Below are positions 20,779 through 30,497 of a DNA stretch of 64,000 bases, one piece after another (the first letter of the stretch is position 1; every line of letters starts with the position of its first letter). The position numbers and the translations under genes are program-made. The notes below the pieces were generated by a model. The model worked only from the letters and a program-made list of their open reading frames with translations. It ran no database searches and was not told the DNA's origin. The stretch is from Psychromonas sp. 14N.309.X.WAT.B.A12. Its GTDB lineage: Bacteria; Pseudomonadota; Gammaproteobacteria; Enterobacterales; Psychromonadaceae. The stretch lies in NCBI RefSeq assembly GCF_030397575.1, contig NZ_JAPNXS010000001.1:434001-498000 (forward strand). The letters are read 5' to 3'.

Positions 20779-22077
20779 TTATTTTATTTGCTCACAAATG
20801 TTATAAATAGCCTCGCATAACTTATTTAATTGTGCTGCTGTGATTACATAGGGGGGCATAATATAGATAAGTTTTCCGAAAGGGCGTATCCAGACTCCGG
20901 CATCGACAAACTGCTTTTGGATGGTAACCATCTCCACGGCTTGATGCATTTCCACTACGCCAATAGCGCCTAATACTCTTACATTTTTGACGGAAGGTAA
21001 TTGTTCACAACGAGTCAGTTGTTGTGATAAATGCTTAGAAATAGTTTCAACTAAATTTGACCAGTCGCAGCTCATTAATAAAGCTAGGTTGGCGTTAGCT
21101 ACCGCACAAGCTAATGGATTTCCCATAAAAGTAGGTCCATGCATGAATACGCCAGCTTTACCTCGGCTAATAGTATGAGCGACTGTATCTGTTGTTAAAG
21201 TGGCTGCAAAACTCATATAACCACCGGTTATTGCCTTACCTAAACAGAGAATATCTGGACTAATTTGTGCGTGTTCACAAGCAAATAGTTTACCGGTACG
21301 CCCAAAACCCGTTGCGATTTCATCTGCAATCAATAAGACATCATATTGATCACACAATGCACGCGCTGCTTTTAGATAGTTAGGGTGATAAAAATGCATA
21401 CCCCCTGCACCTTGTACAATTGGTTCTAGTATTAATGCGGCAACATGCTGATGATTTTCAGCTAACAATGTACGAAGTTCGTGCATTTCTTCCTCATCCC
21501 ATACTTGATCAAAAGAGATAGAGGGTTGTTTAGTGAAATAGTTTTTAGCAACAAAGTCTTGATATAACTCGTGCATTGAGCCATCAGGGTCAGTAACACT
21601 CATGGCTGCAAAAGTATCTCCATGGTAACCTTTTTTGAGTGCAATAAATTTGGTTTTATATTTCCCTAATGATTGCCAGTATTGTAAAGCCATCTTCATT
21701 GCCACTTCGACGGCAACACTTCCTGAGTCACTAAAAAAAACTTTATCTAACCCTTTTGGCGTTATTTCAACGAGTGTTTTAGCTAAGTTAGTTGCAGGTT
21801 GGTGTGTTAGGCCACCAAACATTATGTGTGACATTTTATCTAATTGCTGCGTGGCAGCTTGGTTTAACTCTTGAACATTATAACCGAACAAACATGCCCA
21901 CCACGAAGACATGCCATCAATTAATTGATTACCTGACTCTAAAGTAATTAAACAGCCATTAGCACTTTGAACAGGATAGCAAGGTATCGGATCTGTCATT
22001 GAAGTATAAGGATGCCAAATGTGATCTTTATCAAAATTAAGGTCAATGGATGTACTGCTAAATACTTTATTGTTCAT
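20779..22077 (-). CDS. bioA: Adenosylmethionine-8-amino-7-oxononanoate aminotransferase
   Basis: A PLP enzyme that converts 7-keto-8-aminopelargonate to 7,8-diaminopelargonate using S-adenosylmethionine as amino donor. It is a class III aminotransferase of 432 residues: HIWHPYTSM near the start, DGMSSWWACLFGYN, GYHGDTFAAMSVTDP and DEIATGFGRTGKLFA; the PLP lysine is in CLGKAITGGYMSF. GGTG stands 5 nt before the ATG. It is transcribed divergently from bioBFCD across a shared palindromic operator, as in E. coli. Confidence 0.95.
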   Translation of the reverse strand: MNNKVFSSTSIDLNFDKDHIWHPYTSMTDPIPCYPVQSANGCLITLESGNQLIDGMSSWWACLFGYNVQELNQAATQQLDKMSHIMFGGLTHQPATNLAKTLVEITPKGLDKVFFSDSGSVAVEVAMKMALQYWQSLGKYKTKFIALKKGYHGDTFAAMSVTDPDGSMHELYQDFVAKNYFTKQPSISFDQVWDEEEMHELRTLLAENHQHVAALILEPIVQGAGGMHFYHPNYLKAARALCDQYDVLLIADEIATGFGRTGKLFACEHAQISPDILCLGKAITGGYMSFAATLTTDTVAHTISRGKAGVFMHGPTFMGNPLACAVANANLALLMSCDWSNLVETISKHLSQQLTRCEQLPSVKNVRVLGAIGVVEMHQAVEMVTIQKQFVDAGVWIRPFGKLIYIMPPYVITAAQLNKLCEAIYNICEQIK

Positions 22078-22088
22078 TTATTCACCAA

Positions 22089-22133
22089 TTGTAAAGTTAA
22101 ACTGTGCTTTTAAGTTGACAGTGTAACTTTCAA
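22089..22133. promoter_or_regulatory. Putative BirA operator between bioA and bioB
   Basis: A 45-bp interrupted palindrome: TTGTAAAGTTAAACTGT (22089-22105) and ACAGTGTAACTTTCAA (22118-22133) around 12 bp. The inner 13-bp arms differ at one position. Its position, size and TTGTAAA start match the known BirA operator of the divergent E. coli bio promoters. A TTGACA at 22115-22120 inside it, with TAAACT 16 bp on, could be the bioB promoter. Confidence 0.7.
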
Positions 22134-22175
22134 TATTAAACTATCCAAATATTTTTCAATTCAGGTCGACACAAT

Positions 22176-23231
22176 ATGCAATCTCAAAATCAAATCCGTC
22201 ATGATTGGACTGTTCAAGAAGTTAACGATCTATTTGCCTTACCATTCATGGATTTAATGTTTAAAGCACAAACAGTTCACAGAAATAATTTTCCTAATAA
22301 TCAGGTGCAGGTGAGTACATTGTTATCGATAAAAACCGGTGCATGCCCTGAGGACTGTAAATATTGTCCACAAAGTGCACGCTATGATACTGGTTTAGAG
22401 AAAGAAACCTTAATGGAAGTCGAAAAGGTCATTAAGGCAGCTAAAGAAGCCAAAGCAACAGGTTCAACGCGTTTTTGTATGGGAGCTGCTTGGAAAAACC
22501 CAAAACAACGTGACATGCCTTATTTAGTTGAAATGATTAAAGAAGTGAAATCATTGGGTTTAGAGTCCTGCATGACACTAGGCACCTTAGATAATAATCA
22601 AGCTGAGCAGTTATCTAATGCAGGTTTGGATTATTACAATCATAACCTAGATACTTCACCAGAGTATTATGGTGAGATAATTACCACGAGAACATACCAA
22701 GAACGTTTAGATACATTGGATAATGTGCGTAACTCTGGAATGAAAGTGTGCAGTGGTGGTATCGTGGGCTTGGGAGAGCAAGGAAAAGATCGATCGGGGT
22801 TATTAGTGCAATTAGCGAACATGGCTGTTCAACCTGAAAGTGTGCCAATCAATAAACTGGTAAAAGTAAAGGGGACACCATTAGATAACGTCGATGACTT
22901 AGATGATTTTGAATTTATTAAAACCATCGCTATTGCACGTATTCTTATGCCCAAATCACATGTACGCTTATCTGCTGGTCGTGAAGATATGTCTGAGCAA
23001 ACACAAGCATTATGCTTTATGGCAGGAGCTAACTCTATCTTTTATGGTTGTAAATTATTAACCACTGCGAACCCTGATGAAAATTCTGATATGCGTTTGT
23101 TTAATAAATTAGGTATCAATAAAGAAGAGATTAATCTATCTCCATTCGAAACAGAGAAAAGCGTAGATGCCGCGATTATTCGTCATGCTGAACAAGGTGA
23201 ACTTTTCTATGATGCAACGAGTAAGCTATAA
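22176..23231 (+). CDS. bioB: Biotin synthase
   Basis: A radical-SAM enzyme that inserts sulfur into dethiobiotin. The [4Fe-4S] motif C57-x3-C61-x2-C64 is in [13 protein letters not shown]. Cysteines in FCMGAAW, SCMTLG and [12 protein letters not shown], with the arginine of HVRLSAGRE, provide the [2Fe-2S] site. The length of 351 is normal. It is the first gene of the bioBFCD operon; bioF begins 2 bp after its stop. Confidence 0.97.
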   Translation: MQSQNQIRHDWTVQEVNDLFALPFMDLMFKAQTVHRNNFPNNQVQVSTLLSIKTGACPEDCKYCPQSARYDTGLEKETLMEVEKVIKAAKEAKATGSTRFCMGAAWKNPKQRDMPYLVEMIKEVKSLGLESCMTLGTLDNNQAEQLSNAGLDYYNHNLDTSPEYYGEIITTRTYQERLDTLDNVRNSGMKVCSGGIVGLGEQGKDRSGLLVQLANMAVQPESVPINKLVKVKGTPLDNVDDLDDFEFIKTIAIARILMPKSHVRLSAGREDMSEQTQALCFMAGANSIFYGCKLLTTANPDENSDMRLFNKLGINKEEINLSPFETEKSVDAAIIRHAEQGELFYDATSKL

Positions 23232-23233
23232 AA

Positions 23234-24406
23234 ATGAGTTTTTCATTTATATCAGATCAACTCACGCAACAAAAAGCACAACACCTATATCGAAAAGCAG
23301 TGCCTGTTACTGGTAAGCAAGGCCGCTATATCGAGGTTAATGGTAAGTCATTCGTTAACTTTTCCAGTAATGATTATTTAGGACTAGCCTCTGAGCCTGC
23401 ATTAATAAATGCGTGGAAGAAGGGCGCTGATCTTTTTGGTATCGGCAGTGGTGGCTCTTATCTTGTCACTGGCTACAATCAAGTTCATCATGATGTAATT
23501 GAACAGCTAAAAAGTTGGTTAAATGTGGATGCCATCTCCTTATTTAACTCAGGCTATTCAGCTAATCAGGCGATGATTAAGTTGCTATTAACAAAGGATG
23601 ATTTACTGATACAGGATAAATTAAATCATGCCTCTTTAATGGAAGCAGGTATTTATAACCAAGCTAAAATGCAACGTTTTAAACATAATGATATGACGCA
23701 TTTATCTCATGTCTTAAGTCAAAATATTCAAACTGATAATAAGTTAATTATATCTGAAGGGGTGTTTAGCATGGATGGAGATACCGCGCCAATCGCTGCG
23801 TTAAACTCCTTAGCTAAACAAAATAATGCTTGGTTAATGATAGATGATGCTCATGGTATTGGGGTTCTCGGAAAAAATGGCCAAGGTAGTGTAGCGCATG
23901 CAAATCAACATCAGCCAGATATCGACATTTACATGGCTACTTTTGGTAAAGCCTTGGGTGTCGGCGGAGCGTTAGTCGCTGGCTCAACTGAGCTAATTGA
24001 ATATGTTAACAATTTTTCTAAACCTTATGTGTATAGCACGGGTTTACCACCTGCCATGGTGTATTGCATTGGTGAAGCAGCAAAACTCGCTGAATATCAA
24101 CAGTGGCGTCGTGACCATTTATCTGAATTGATTGCTTATTTTAAAGACTTATCTTACCAATATGATATCCCGTTAATGCCTTCTAACACGGCGATTCAAC
24201 CAATATTAATAGGGAGTAGTGAACAAGCTCTGCATACCAGTCTATGGTTGAAGAAACAGGGAATTTGGACCACTGCAATTCGTCCACCCACCGTACCTAG
24301 ACATGCTGCTCGGTTACGCGTGACATTAACAGTTAACCACCATAAATCAGATATTCTTTTTTTAGTGACGAAATTAAAGCAGGCCATTGATGCAAATCAT
24401 CATTGA
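23234..24406 (+). CDS. bioF: 8-amino-7-oxononanoate synthase
   Basis: A PLP-dependent decarboxylating condensation of pimeloyl-ACP with alanine. Family marks are FSSNDYLGLAS, the glycine-rich GIGSGGSYLVTG, IDDAHGIGVLG and the PLP lysine in MATFGKALGVGGA at about residue 238. The length is 390. Its 3' end overlaps the start of bioC, indicating coupled translation. Confidence 0.95.
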   Translation: MSFSFISDQLTQQKAQHLYRKAVPVTGKQGRYIEVNGKSFVNFSSNDYLGLASEPALINAWKKGADLFGIGSGGSYLVTGYNQVHHDVIEQLKSWLNVDAISLFNSGYSANQAMIKLLLTKDDLLIQDKLNHASLMEAGIYNQAKMQRFKHNDMTHLSHVLSQNIQTDNKLIISEGVFSMDGDTAPIAALNSLAKQNNAWLMIDDAHGIGVLGKNGQGSVAHANQHQPDIDIYMATFGKALGVGGALVAGSTELIEYVNNFSKPYVYSTGLPPAMVYCIGEAAKLAEYQQWRRDHLSELIAYFKDLSYQYDIPLMPSNTAIQPILIGSSEQALHTSLWLKKQGIWTTAIRPPTVPRHAARLRVTLTVNHHKSDILFLVTKLKQAIDANHH

Positions 24407-25187
24407 TAAAGAAGCTGTAAAAGCCTCATTTTCTAAAGCGGCTTATCAATATGATATATTCGCCGACTTACAACGGGAAGTAGGCCATCAATTGATGTCG
24501 TTAATGAATTTGAATGTTAGCAATAGTCATGTCCTTGATTTAGGTTGTGGCACGGGTTATTTCTCAAATTTGTTAATCAATTTAGACAAAGTCTCACGTT
24601 TAACTTGTTTTGATCTATCGCCAGCGATGTTAGCGCAAGTCAGCGATAAACTAAGACTGAACCAAGAAGCAAATACTTATCAGTTACGACAGGGAGATAT
24701 TGATCATTTGCCTTTTACCGAACCACAGTTTGATTTGGTTTTCTCTAGTTTAGTGTTGCAATGGAGTCAGGATTTAGCGCACTGTTTAAAACAGATAAAA
24801 GGTACGTTAAATGGACAGGGCAAGTTAGGCTTTTCAACCTTGTTAAGCGGTTCATTATTTGAATTAGAAGAAGCTTGGTCAGAGGTTGATAATAATAAAC
24901 ACATTAATCAGTTTCTATGCCAACAAAATGTGTTGGATGCTGTTAAACAGGCGGGTTTTAATCATATTAACCTAACCACAGAAACACGGGTTAAACGTTA
25001 TCCAGACTTATTGTCAGTGATGAAAGCATTAAAAGGAATCGGTGCAAATCATGTTCACGGTAGTAAACATACTAGCTTGTCTGGTAAGCAACTACTGAAC
25101 AAATTAGATCAAGGCTATCAAGCATTTGTTGATAATAATGGGATGTATTGTCTCAGCTATCAAATCTGTTACGTCGTTGCGCAGTAA
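24390..25187 (+). CDS. bioC: Malonyl-ACP O-methyltransferase
   Basis: Methylates malonyl-ACP to disguise it as a primer for pimelate synthesis by the fatty-acid enzymes. The class I SAM-binding motif is VLDLGCGTGYFS at about residues 47-58; FSKAAYQYDIFADLQ at the N-terminus is typical of BioC. I start at the ATG at 24390 (AGG upstream), giving 265 residues; a TTG directly before it is possible. It overlaps the bioF 3' end by 17 bp. Confidence 0.92.
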   Translation: MQIIIDKEAVKASFSKAAYQYDIFADLQREVGHQLMSLMNLNVSNSHVLDLGCGTGYFSNLLINLDKVSRLTCFDLSPAMLAQVSDKLRLNQEANTYQLRQGDIDHLPFTEPQFDLVFSSLVLQWSQDLAHCLKQIKGTLNGQGKLGFSTLLSGSLFELEEAWSEVDNNKHINQFLCQQNVLDAVKQAGFNHINLTTETRVKRYPDLLSVMKALKGIGANHVHGSKHTSLSGKQLLNKLDQGYQAFVDNNGMYCLSYQICYVVAQ

Positions 25188-25217
25188 ATTAATTAAGTTA
25201 AACGGGGATTGTTCATA

Positions 25218-25922
25218 ATGAAACTAGTCAACAAAGTATTACTTAACCGATCGACCTATTTTGTAACCGGGACTGATACGGATGTTGGAAAAACTGTATG
25301 TACTCGCGCATTATTGCAAGCTGCTAATAAACAAAATAAAACGACTATTGGCTATAAACCCATTTCAGCGGGCTGTGAATTAACAGATTCAGGTTTGCGT
25401 AACCAAGATGCCTTGATTTTACAAGCAAATAGCTCTGTCAACTTAGCTTATCAAGATGTCAATCCTATTGCTTTCAAGCAACCAATTGCGCCGCATATAG
25501 CAGCTATAGAAAATGAATCTTTTATAGATATCGATATTATTGATAATGGATTACAACATTTACAATCCATGAACAGTGATTTGGTTTTTGTAGAAGGGGC
25601 GGGTGGCTGGCATTTACCGATTAATAATCAGCGACTATTATCAGATTGGGTAATACAAAAGCAGTTACCTGTGATATTAGTAGTCGGGCTTAAATTAGGC
25701 TGTTTAAATCATGCATTGTTAACTGCTAAAGCGATTGAACAAAGTGGATTAGTTATTGCTGGTTGGATTGCTAATCATTTACAACCTGAGATGCCCTATG
25801 TTGTAGACAATATAGAGACATTAAAAACCATGGTTAATGCACCTCTCTTAGCTGAAATTAAATACATGAATGATATTGAATCCATGGATTTAGCTGAGTT
25901 TGTTGATGTGACCTTTATCTAA
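25218..25922 (+). CDS. bioD: ATP-dependent dethiobiotin synthetase
   Basis: Closes the ureido ring of dethiobiotin from diaminopelargonate, CO2 and ATP. The P-loop is VTGTDTDVGKTVCTRA near residues 16-31; YKPISAGC and EGAGGWHLPIN follow. I use the ATG at 25218 because GGGG lies 10 nt upstream; a TTG at 25209 would be too close to it. It is the last gene of the operon and converges with the EamA permease with only 21 bp between. Confidence 0.93.
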   Translation: MKLVNKVLLNRSTYFVTGTDTDVGKTVCTRALLQAANKQNKTTIGYKPISAGCELTDSGLRNQDALILQANSSVNLAYQDVNPIAFKQPIAPHIAAIENESFIDIDIIDNGLQHLQSMNSDLVFVEGAGGWHLPINNQRLLSDWVIQKQLPVILVVGLKLGCLNHALLTAKAIEQSGLVIAGWIANHLQPEMPYVVDNIETLKTMVNAPLLAEIKYMNDIESMDLAEFVDVTFI

Positions 25923-25943
25923 AAAATATTTATCCGACGCATT

Positions 25944-26807
25944 TTATGACTGTTTTATCTTTAATAGCCATTTTTTCCAAGGTAAAGGCATCATAGGGAT
26001 TACAATTAATAAAATGCCAAGTCCGGTTAATAAGTCAGGTATTTCATCAAACCAAATAATACCAAACAAAGTGACAAAGGCTAAACCGGAATATTCTGCT
26101 AAAGCAATATGACTCACATCCGCTTTTTTATAGGCAATCACAACTAACGCATGATAACCCAAAACAAAAACGTTAATCGCTACAATCCATAATAGATTGA
26201 CGATTGATATTGTTTGCCAATTAAATAACGATAATATTAAGGCCAAAGGCAATGTCATTGCAGTTGTCCAGAATAATGTTGAAATCAAATGCTGACCAGT
26301 GGGTATTCGGCGAATAAATACATTACAAAATGCTAAAGTTAGTGCACTGCCTAATGCAATAATTGCAGCCCAATGAAATTGCTCTGGTCTCAGTACAATC
26401 AATACTCCGATAAAGCCAATACCTGTTGCGATATATTTACTTAAAGGGGGTGTTTCTTTAAGGATTAAAATTGACATTGGCAGCATCATTAAAGGAGCAA
26501 CATAAAACATTGCGTTTGCTGTTGCTAAAGTGAGGTGTGTAATAGCCACCATCGCACAGGCGCTACCACCAACAATAAATTGTGCCCGCCAAAAGGTAAT
26601 TTGATCACAGCCATCTTTATATTTTTTGGGGGGTAATCTCAACCATAGCGGTGTAATGAACAATAAACTAATCACCTGACGTATAAAAACATACTGAAAA
26701 GTAGGCACTTCACCATTAAGCACTTTTAGGGACACATCAGATAAAGAGGCTAATAAATTAGCTAATATCAGTAATAAAATAGCTTGTGTGACTGACTTTT
26801 GTTGCAT
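25944..26807 (-). CDS. DMT superfamily (EamA) inner-membrane transporter
   Basis: A drug/metabolite-transporter family permease with about ten membrane helices in two EamA repeats (about residues 8-137 and 148-277). The first repeat carries the typical SDVSLKVLNGEVPTFQYVFIRQ segment. The substrate is unknown; many relatives export amino acids or metabolites, and the RhaT/YdcZ names often given to them are not functional evidence. It is 287 residues long. It is convergent with bioD, and nothing links it to biotin beyond position. Confidence 0.8.
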   Translation of the reverse strand: MQQKSVTQAILLLILANLLASLSDVSLKVLNGEVPTFQYVFIRQVISLLFITPLWLRLPPKKYKDGCDQITFWRAQFIVGGSACAMVAITHLTLATANAMFYVAPLMMLPMSILILKETPPLSKYIATGIGFIGVLIVLRPEQFHWAAIIALGSALTLAFCNVFIRRIPTGQHLISTLFWTTAMTLPLALILSLFNWQTISIVNLLWIVAINVFVLGYHALVVIAYKKADVSHIALAEYSGLAFVTLFGIIWFDEIPDLLTGLGILLIVIPMMPLPWKKWLLKIKQS

Positions 26808-27020
26808 AGGTGATACATCAATGGGTGAATAAAATGGTGATGCATTATACTCAATTAGACTTATTCAACTAGTGTTATTTGTATGACTTATCTATTTTTA
26901 ACTTAGCGTTGAGGTGAGCAAAGGAGTTGATTTGAATGCGTGACTGCTGTGTATTTAGCTTGTCACGCACTTTTCTTTCTAAAGGGGCTTTTAAGAAAGG
27001 AGAATTAGCGAGTAGATTAA

Positions 27021-27872
27021 TTAATAAAGTAGGCTGTAGAGTTTACGTCGGTATTCAGACACCAATGCTTTATCATCGGTGGTTTCTAATATATCCAACA
27101 TAATTTTTTTGGCTTCACCATTGTCGTAACCCAGATCTGTTGAAAGCACAGTATATAGAAGATTGAGAGCTTCCTTGTAACGCTTTACTAGCTGATACTG
27201 TAATGCTAATTGGTATTGTACACTTGGTAGGACTTGCGCAGTGTCTAATGCCTTCTCTAATGCTGTTATTTCAGGCGTCTGAGATGATTGTTCAGTGGCT
27301 GCTAACTCTGATATCAAACTATGATAAAGCATACTTTGATCGGCTTCTGGAATAATTGTTAGAATTGGTTTAGCATTTTCAAACTCACCAAGAGCCAAAT
27401 AAACCTGCGCTAAAGCCAATTTTATTTGACTGTCTTGTTCATTTAACGTCTGTGCTTGGAGTAATGTCTCTTTTGCTTCAACTAATTCACCTTTTGCGAA
27501 TAACGTTTGGGCATCAGTTAAAAGTGATAATGCAGGATCTGGTAAATGCTTTTTAATCAATTCATTTAGAAACTCTGGCGTTTGTTCGCCTGCAAATCCA
27601 TCTACACCTTGCCCATTAACAAACATGTAGGCTGTAGGGACACTTTTAATCTCAAAATGTTGAGTGATTTGATGTTCAGTATCACAGTTAACTCTAGCAA
27701 GTGTAAATCCATTGCCATAGTCATGTTGTAGCTGGATAAGTGCTGGTAATAGTGTGTTACAAATATTACATTGGCTAGACCAAAATACGACAAGCACAGG
27801 TTTGTTTTTTGAACCTTCTGCTACCACAGTTTGAAAGTCTTGAGCAGTGATGTCGAAGATATCTGCTTGCAT
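27021..27872 (-). CDS. ybbN: Thioredoxin-fold co-chaperone YbbN (CnoX)
   Basis: A thioredoxin domain (about residues 5-110) followed by TPR-like helices to the end, the architecture of YbbN/CnoX, a holdase that cooperates with GroEL and DnaK. Here the thioredoxin site is a full CxxC (WSSQCNICNTL), unlike E. coli YbbN, so it may have redox activity as well. I start at the ATG at 27872, which has GAGG 5 nt upstream and gives 283 residues, near E. coli (284). The open frame extends to 27953 but without support. It is monocistronic. Confidence 0.85.
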   Translation of the reverse strand: MQADIFDITAQDFQTVVAEGSKNKPVLVVFWSSQCNICNTLLPALIQLQHDYGNGFTLARVNCDTEHQITQHFEIKSVPTAYMFVNGQGVDGFAGEQTPEFLNELIKKHLPDPALSLLTDAQTLFAKGELVEAKETLLQAQTLNEQDSQIKLALAQVYLALGEFENAKPILTIIPEADQSMLYHSLISELAATEQSSQTPEITALEKALDTAQVLPSVQYQLALQYQLVKRYKEALNLLYTVLSTDLGYDNGEAKKIMLDILETTDDKALVSEYRRKLYSLLY

Positions 27873-28199
27873 ATTTACCTCATTGATTTTAAAAGTTGTC
27901 ATAATAATACGTGAAGATTGAAACTCATCAAGCTTTAAGGTGTCTCTATTCAATACTCAAGGTCAATAAAGAAATAGTGAGTAAGAATACAAGTAATATT
28001 TTATAAATCATCAAATTACAGCACACTGTTTTGTCTCTATAACAACTTGCTGCAATTAAAGGTTAATAAATCAGCAATTAACGTTTGTATTGTAAGAAAC
28101 TCATGAATATTTGAATTGAGCGTGAATCTGTTGGTTTTTCTTCTTGTTTTTAAAGGCTTGCAAAAGTAACATTACACGCTCAATAAAAGGAGCATTTAC

Positions 28200-29081
28200 A
28201 TGTTAACAGGTAGTATTGTAGCACTCGTGACACCAATGGATCAGACTGGCGAAATTGATTATATTGCATTGAAAGAACTCGTAGAGTTTCATATAAAATC
28301 AAAGACGGCAGCCATTGTAGCAGTAGGTACGTCAGGAGAATCAGCAACGTTCAGTGTTGATGACCATGTTAAAGTAGTTGAGCGAACGATTGCTTATGCT
28401 GCTGGGCGTATTCCTGTTATTGCAGGTAATGGTGCTAATTCAACATCAGAAGCGATTGCATTAAGTAAACTTTTCATTAACAGTGGTATTGTTGCTGGAT
28501 TAAATGTGACTCCTTATTACAATAAACCAACGCAAGAAGGTTTATACCAACACTATAAAGCGATTGCAGAATCTTGTGAATTACCACAAATTTTGTATAA
28601 CGTACCAGGTCGAACTGCAGTTGACATGTTGCCAGAAACGGTTGCACGCCTCGCAAAATTACCAAACATCATTGGTATTAAAGAAGCGACAGGTGATCTG
28701 CAACGTTTAGCTGATATTAAAGCAATTGTTCCTGAAGACTTCTTACTTTACAGCGGTGACGACGCAACAGGTTGTGAATTTATGCTACAAGGTGGTCATG
28801 GTGTTATTTCTGTGTCGACTAATATTGCCCCTGTAGAAATGGCTCAAATGTGTGACCATGCACTTGCTGGTGAAAATCAACAAGCATTGGCAATTAACAA
28901 ACAATTAATGCCAATCCATACTAATTTATATCATGAAGCGAATCCAATCCCAGTTAAATGGGCTTGTGCGGAACTGGGTTTAATTCCAACTCCTACATTA
29001 CGCTTACCATTGACCACATTATCAGAACAATTCCATCCAGTTGTTCGTAATGCATTAATTGAAGCAAAACTACTTTCATGA
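28200..29081 (+). CDS. dapA: 4-hydroxy-tetrahydrodipicolinate synthase
   Basis: Condenses pyruvate with aspartate semialdehyde, the first step of the diaminopimelate/lysine branch. Schiff-base lysine K161 is in [10 protein letters not shown]; Tyr133 (YNVPGRT), Thr44 (GTSGES) and Tyr107 (TPYYNKP) complete the active site. It is 293 residues long with a strong AAAGGAG before the ATG. The stop overlaps the bamC start (ATGA), so the two are coupled, as in E. coli. Confidence 0.96.
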   Translation: MLTGSIVALVTPMDQTGEIDYIALKELVEFHIKSKTAAIVAVGTSGESATFSVDDHVKVVERTIAYAAGRIPVIAGNGANSTSEAIALSKLFINSGIVAGLNVTPYYNKPTQEGLYQHYKAIAESCELPQILYNVPGRTAVDMLPETVARLAKLPNIIGIKEATGDLQRLADIKAIVPEDFLLYSGDDATGCEFMLQGGHGVISVSTNIAPVEMAQMCDHALAGENQQALAINKQLMPIHTNLYHEANPIPVKWACAELGLIPTPTLRLPLTTLSEQFHPVVRNALIEAKLLS

Positions 29082-30196
29082 ATAGACAAAAAGCATTAAC
29101 CCAAATCGCCAGTGTTGTTATTTTAGCGACAGTTGTCACAGGTTGTACGCGTTTCGAAAAAAGAACACAGGCGAGTGGTGAGTTTGATTATCAAAATGTC
29201 GAATTAAAAGATAAATTTGATCATGGCGACATACCGCAAATTGAACAAAGAAGTGTCTTCGATATAAAACCGCTAACTGAAGACCAACAAACACTTGGTT
29301 TGATGGGGGAGGATGTAGACGTTCGTCCACCTGCTCAATTAATGCCAGTATTAGAAGGTGTTATTTTAGATTCAGGTAAATCGCAGACTAAAGTTTGGTT
29401 TAATACTTTTAAAGCAGATACTGACCACAGTAAAAAAGTTGAAGACTTAGTCCTGCAGTTCTTGGCTTATAAAAATGCAACGCCTACTATACAATCAGAA
29501 TCACCTATTATTATTGACTCAGGTTTAGTAAAAAGTGAACGTACATATGGTAGCTTAAGTAAAAGCACGGTACTTGAAGAAGGGCAGTATCAATTAAAAA
29601 TTGCTACTGCCCCTGATAACCACAGTGTATCTTTAACGGTTGATGTACAAAGTTATCAAGAAAAAAACGATGATTATCAAGTGCAAAACACCTTGCAAGC
29701 TCGTGCTAAACGTAATGTTGAAATTCGTTTTATCAATGAAATGTTACAATTTGCTAATATAAAACAACAATTAGAAGCAATACAAGCAACTGATAATAGT
29801 CCATTGCCGATAAAATTAGGCTTTGATGACAATCATCAAACAGCTTGGATTGTTGATGCGGAGTTTCTTGAAACATGGGCTAAATTACCTTCATTATTAA
29901 ACCTAATGAGTTTCAAACTAGTTGATAGTGATAAAAATCTTGGCTATTTCCTTGCACGTTTTGTAGAGCAGGATACAGAGTACTGGCAAGAAAATAAACT
30001 TAACCCGATTACATTAGAGGGCGGAGAGTACTTTATTCAACTTGGTGAATTAGTGGGGGGAGATACTTCGATTACTTGGTTAGATGAAGATAAGAAACCA
30101 TTAACTAATCAGCAAGTTACGGAGTTGTACCTCAGTATCACTGATAATGTACGTAGTGTTATTTTAGATAAAGATAGTCAAACAAAACCGCTTTAA
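29078..30196 (+). CDS. bamC: Outer-membrane assembly lipoprotein BamC
   Basis: A lipoprotein of the BAM complex that inserts beta-barrel proteins. The signal peptide ends in the lipobox VVTGC with the acylated Cys at residue 23. The extended N-terminal segment after it is the part that contacts BamD in E. coli, and the two helix-grip domains follow (about 95-205 and 245-360). The length is 372 (E. coli 344). It overlaps dapA by 4 bp and is followed by a terminator. Confidence 0.9.
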   Translation: MNRQKALTQIASVVILATVVTGCTRFEKRTQASGEFDYQNVELKDKFDHGDIPQIEQRSVFDIKPLTEDQQTLGLMGEDVDVRPPAQLMPVLEGVILDSGKSQTKVWFNTFKADTDHSKKVEDLVLQFLAYKNATPTIQSESPIIIDSGLVKSERTYGSLSKSTVLEEGQYQLKIATAPDNHSVSLTVDVQSYQEKNDDYQVQNTLQARAKRNVEIRFINEMLQFANIKQQLEAIQATDNSPLPIKLGFDDNHQTAWIVDAEFLETWAKLPSLLNLMSFKLVDSDKNLGYFLARFVEQDTEYWQENKLNPITLEGGEYFIQLGELVGGDTSITWLDEDKKPLTNQQVTELYLSITDNVRSVILDKDSQTKPL

Positions 30197-30222
30197 TTTA
30201 TCGACTACCGTTATTTATTACT

Positions 30223-30255
30223 AAGCCTGAGTCATTGTTACTTAGGCTTTTTTTT
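30223..30255 (+). terminator. Rho-independent terminator of bamC
   Basis: AAGCCTGAGT pairs with ACTTAGGCTT (one G-U) across a 7-nt loop and is followed by a T run. The right arm overlaps the last codons of the convergent DUF2897 gene. Confidence 0.85.
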
Positions 30256-30411
30256 ATCTTCATTTTCTGCTTCGGCTGCTTCTCTTTCTTTAATTGCCTT
30301 TAATACATGGTCTGGTACTTTCATTTTTGCACTTTGTTTCAGTAATAAAATATTGCTAAGTATAATACCTAGTACTATAACAATGATAAATATAACCCAT
30401 CCGATAGACAT
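30238..30411 (-). CDS. DUF2897 family small membrane protein
   Basis: A peptide of 57 residues with one N-terminal transmembrane helix (MSIGWVIFIIVIVLGIILSN) and a charged, glutamate- and lysine-rich tail. It matches the pattern of DUF2897 proteins, which have no known function. I use the ATG at 30411, preceded by GGTG; the open frame from 30456 would run into the purC terminator. It lies downstream of purC behind a strong terminator, so it probably has its own promoter. Confidence 0.7.
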   Translation of the reverse strand: MSIGWVIFIIVIVLGIILSNILLLKQSAKMKVPDHVLKAIKEREAAEAENEDKKKPK

Positions 30412-30438
30412 AACGTCACCATTTATTTTTAGAGGGTA

Positions 30439-30464
30439 CAAAAAAGCAGGACCCAAGTCCTGCT
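30439..30464 (-). terminator. Rho-independent terminator of purC
   Basis: A perfect 8-bp GC-rich stem AGCAGGAC / GTCCTGCT around a 4-nt loop is followed on the minus strand by TTTTTTG. Confidence 0.92.
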
Positions 30465-30497
30465 GATGTTATCTCGATAACTTGCGTTTATCTAATA

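Noticed and set aside
26936-27103. 55-codon plus-strand frame preceded by AAGGAG
   Set aside because: About half of it is antisense to the 3' end of ybbN, the spacing to AAGGAG is long (9 nt) and the peptide resembles nothing I know.
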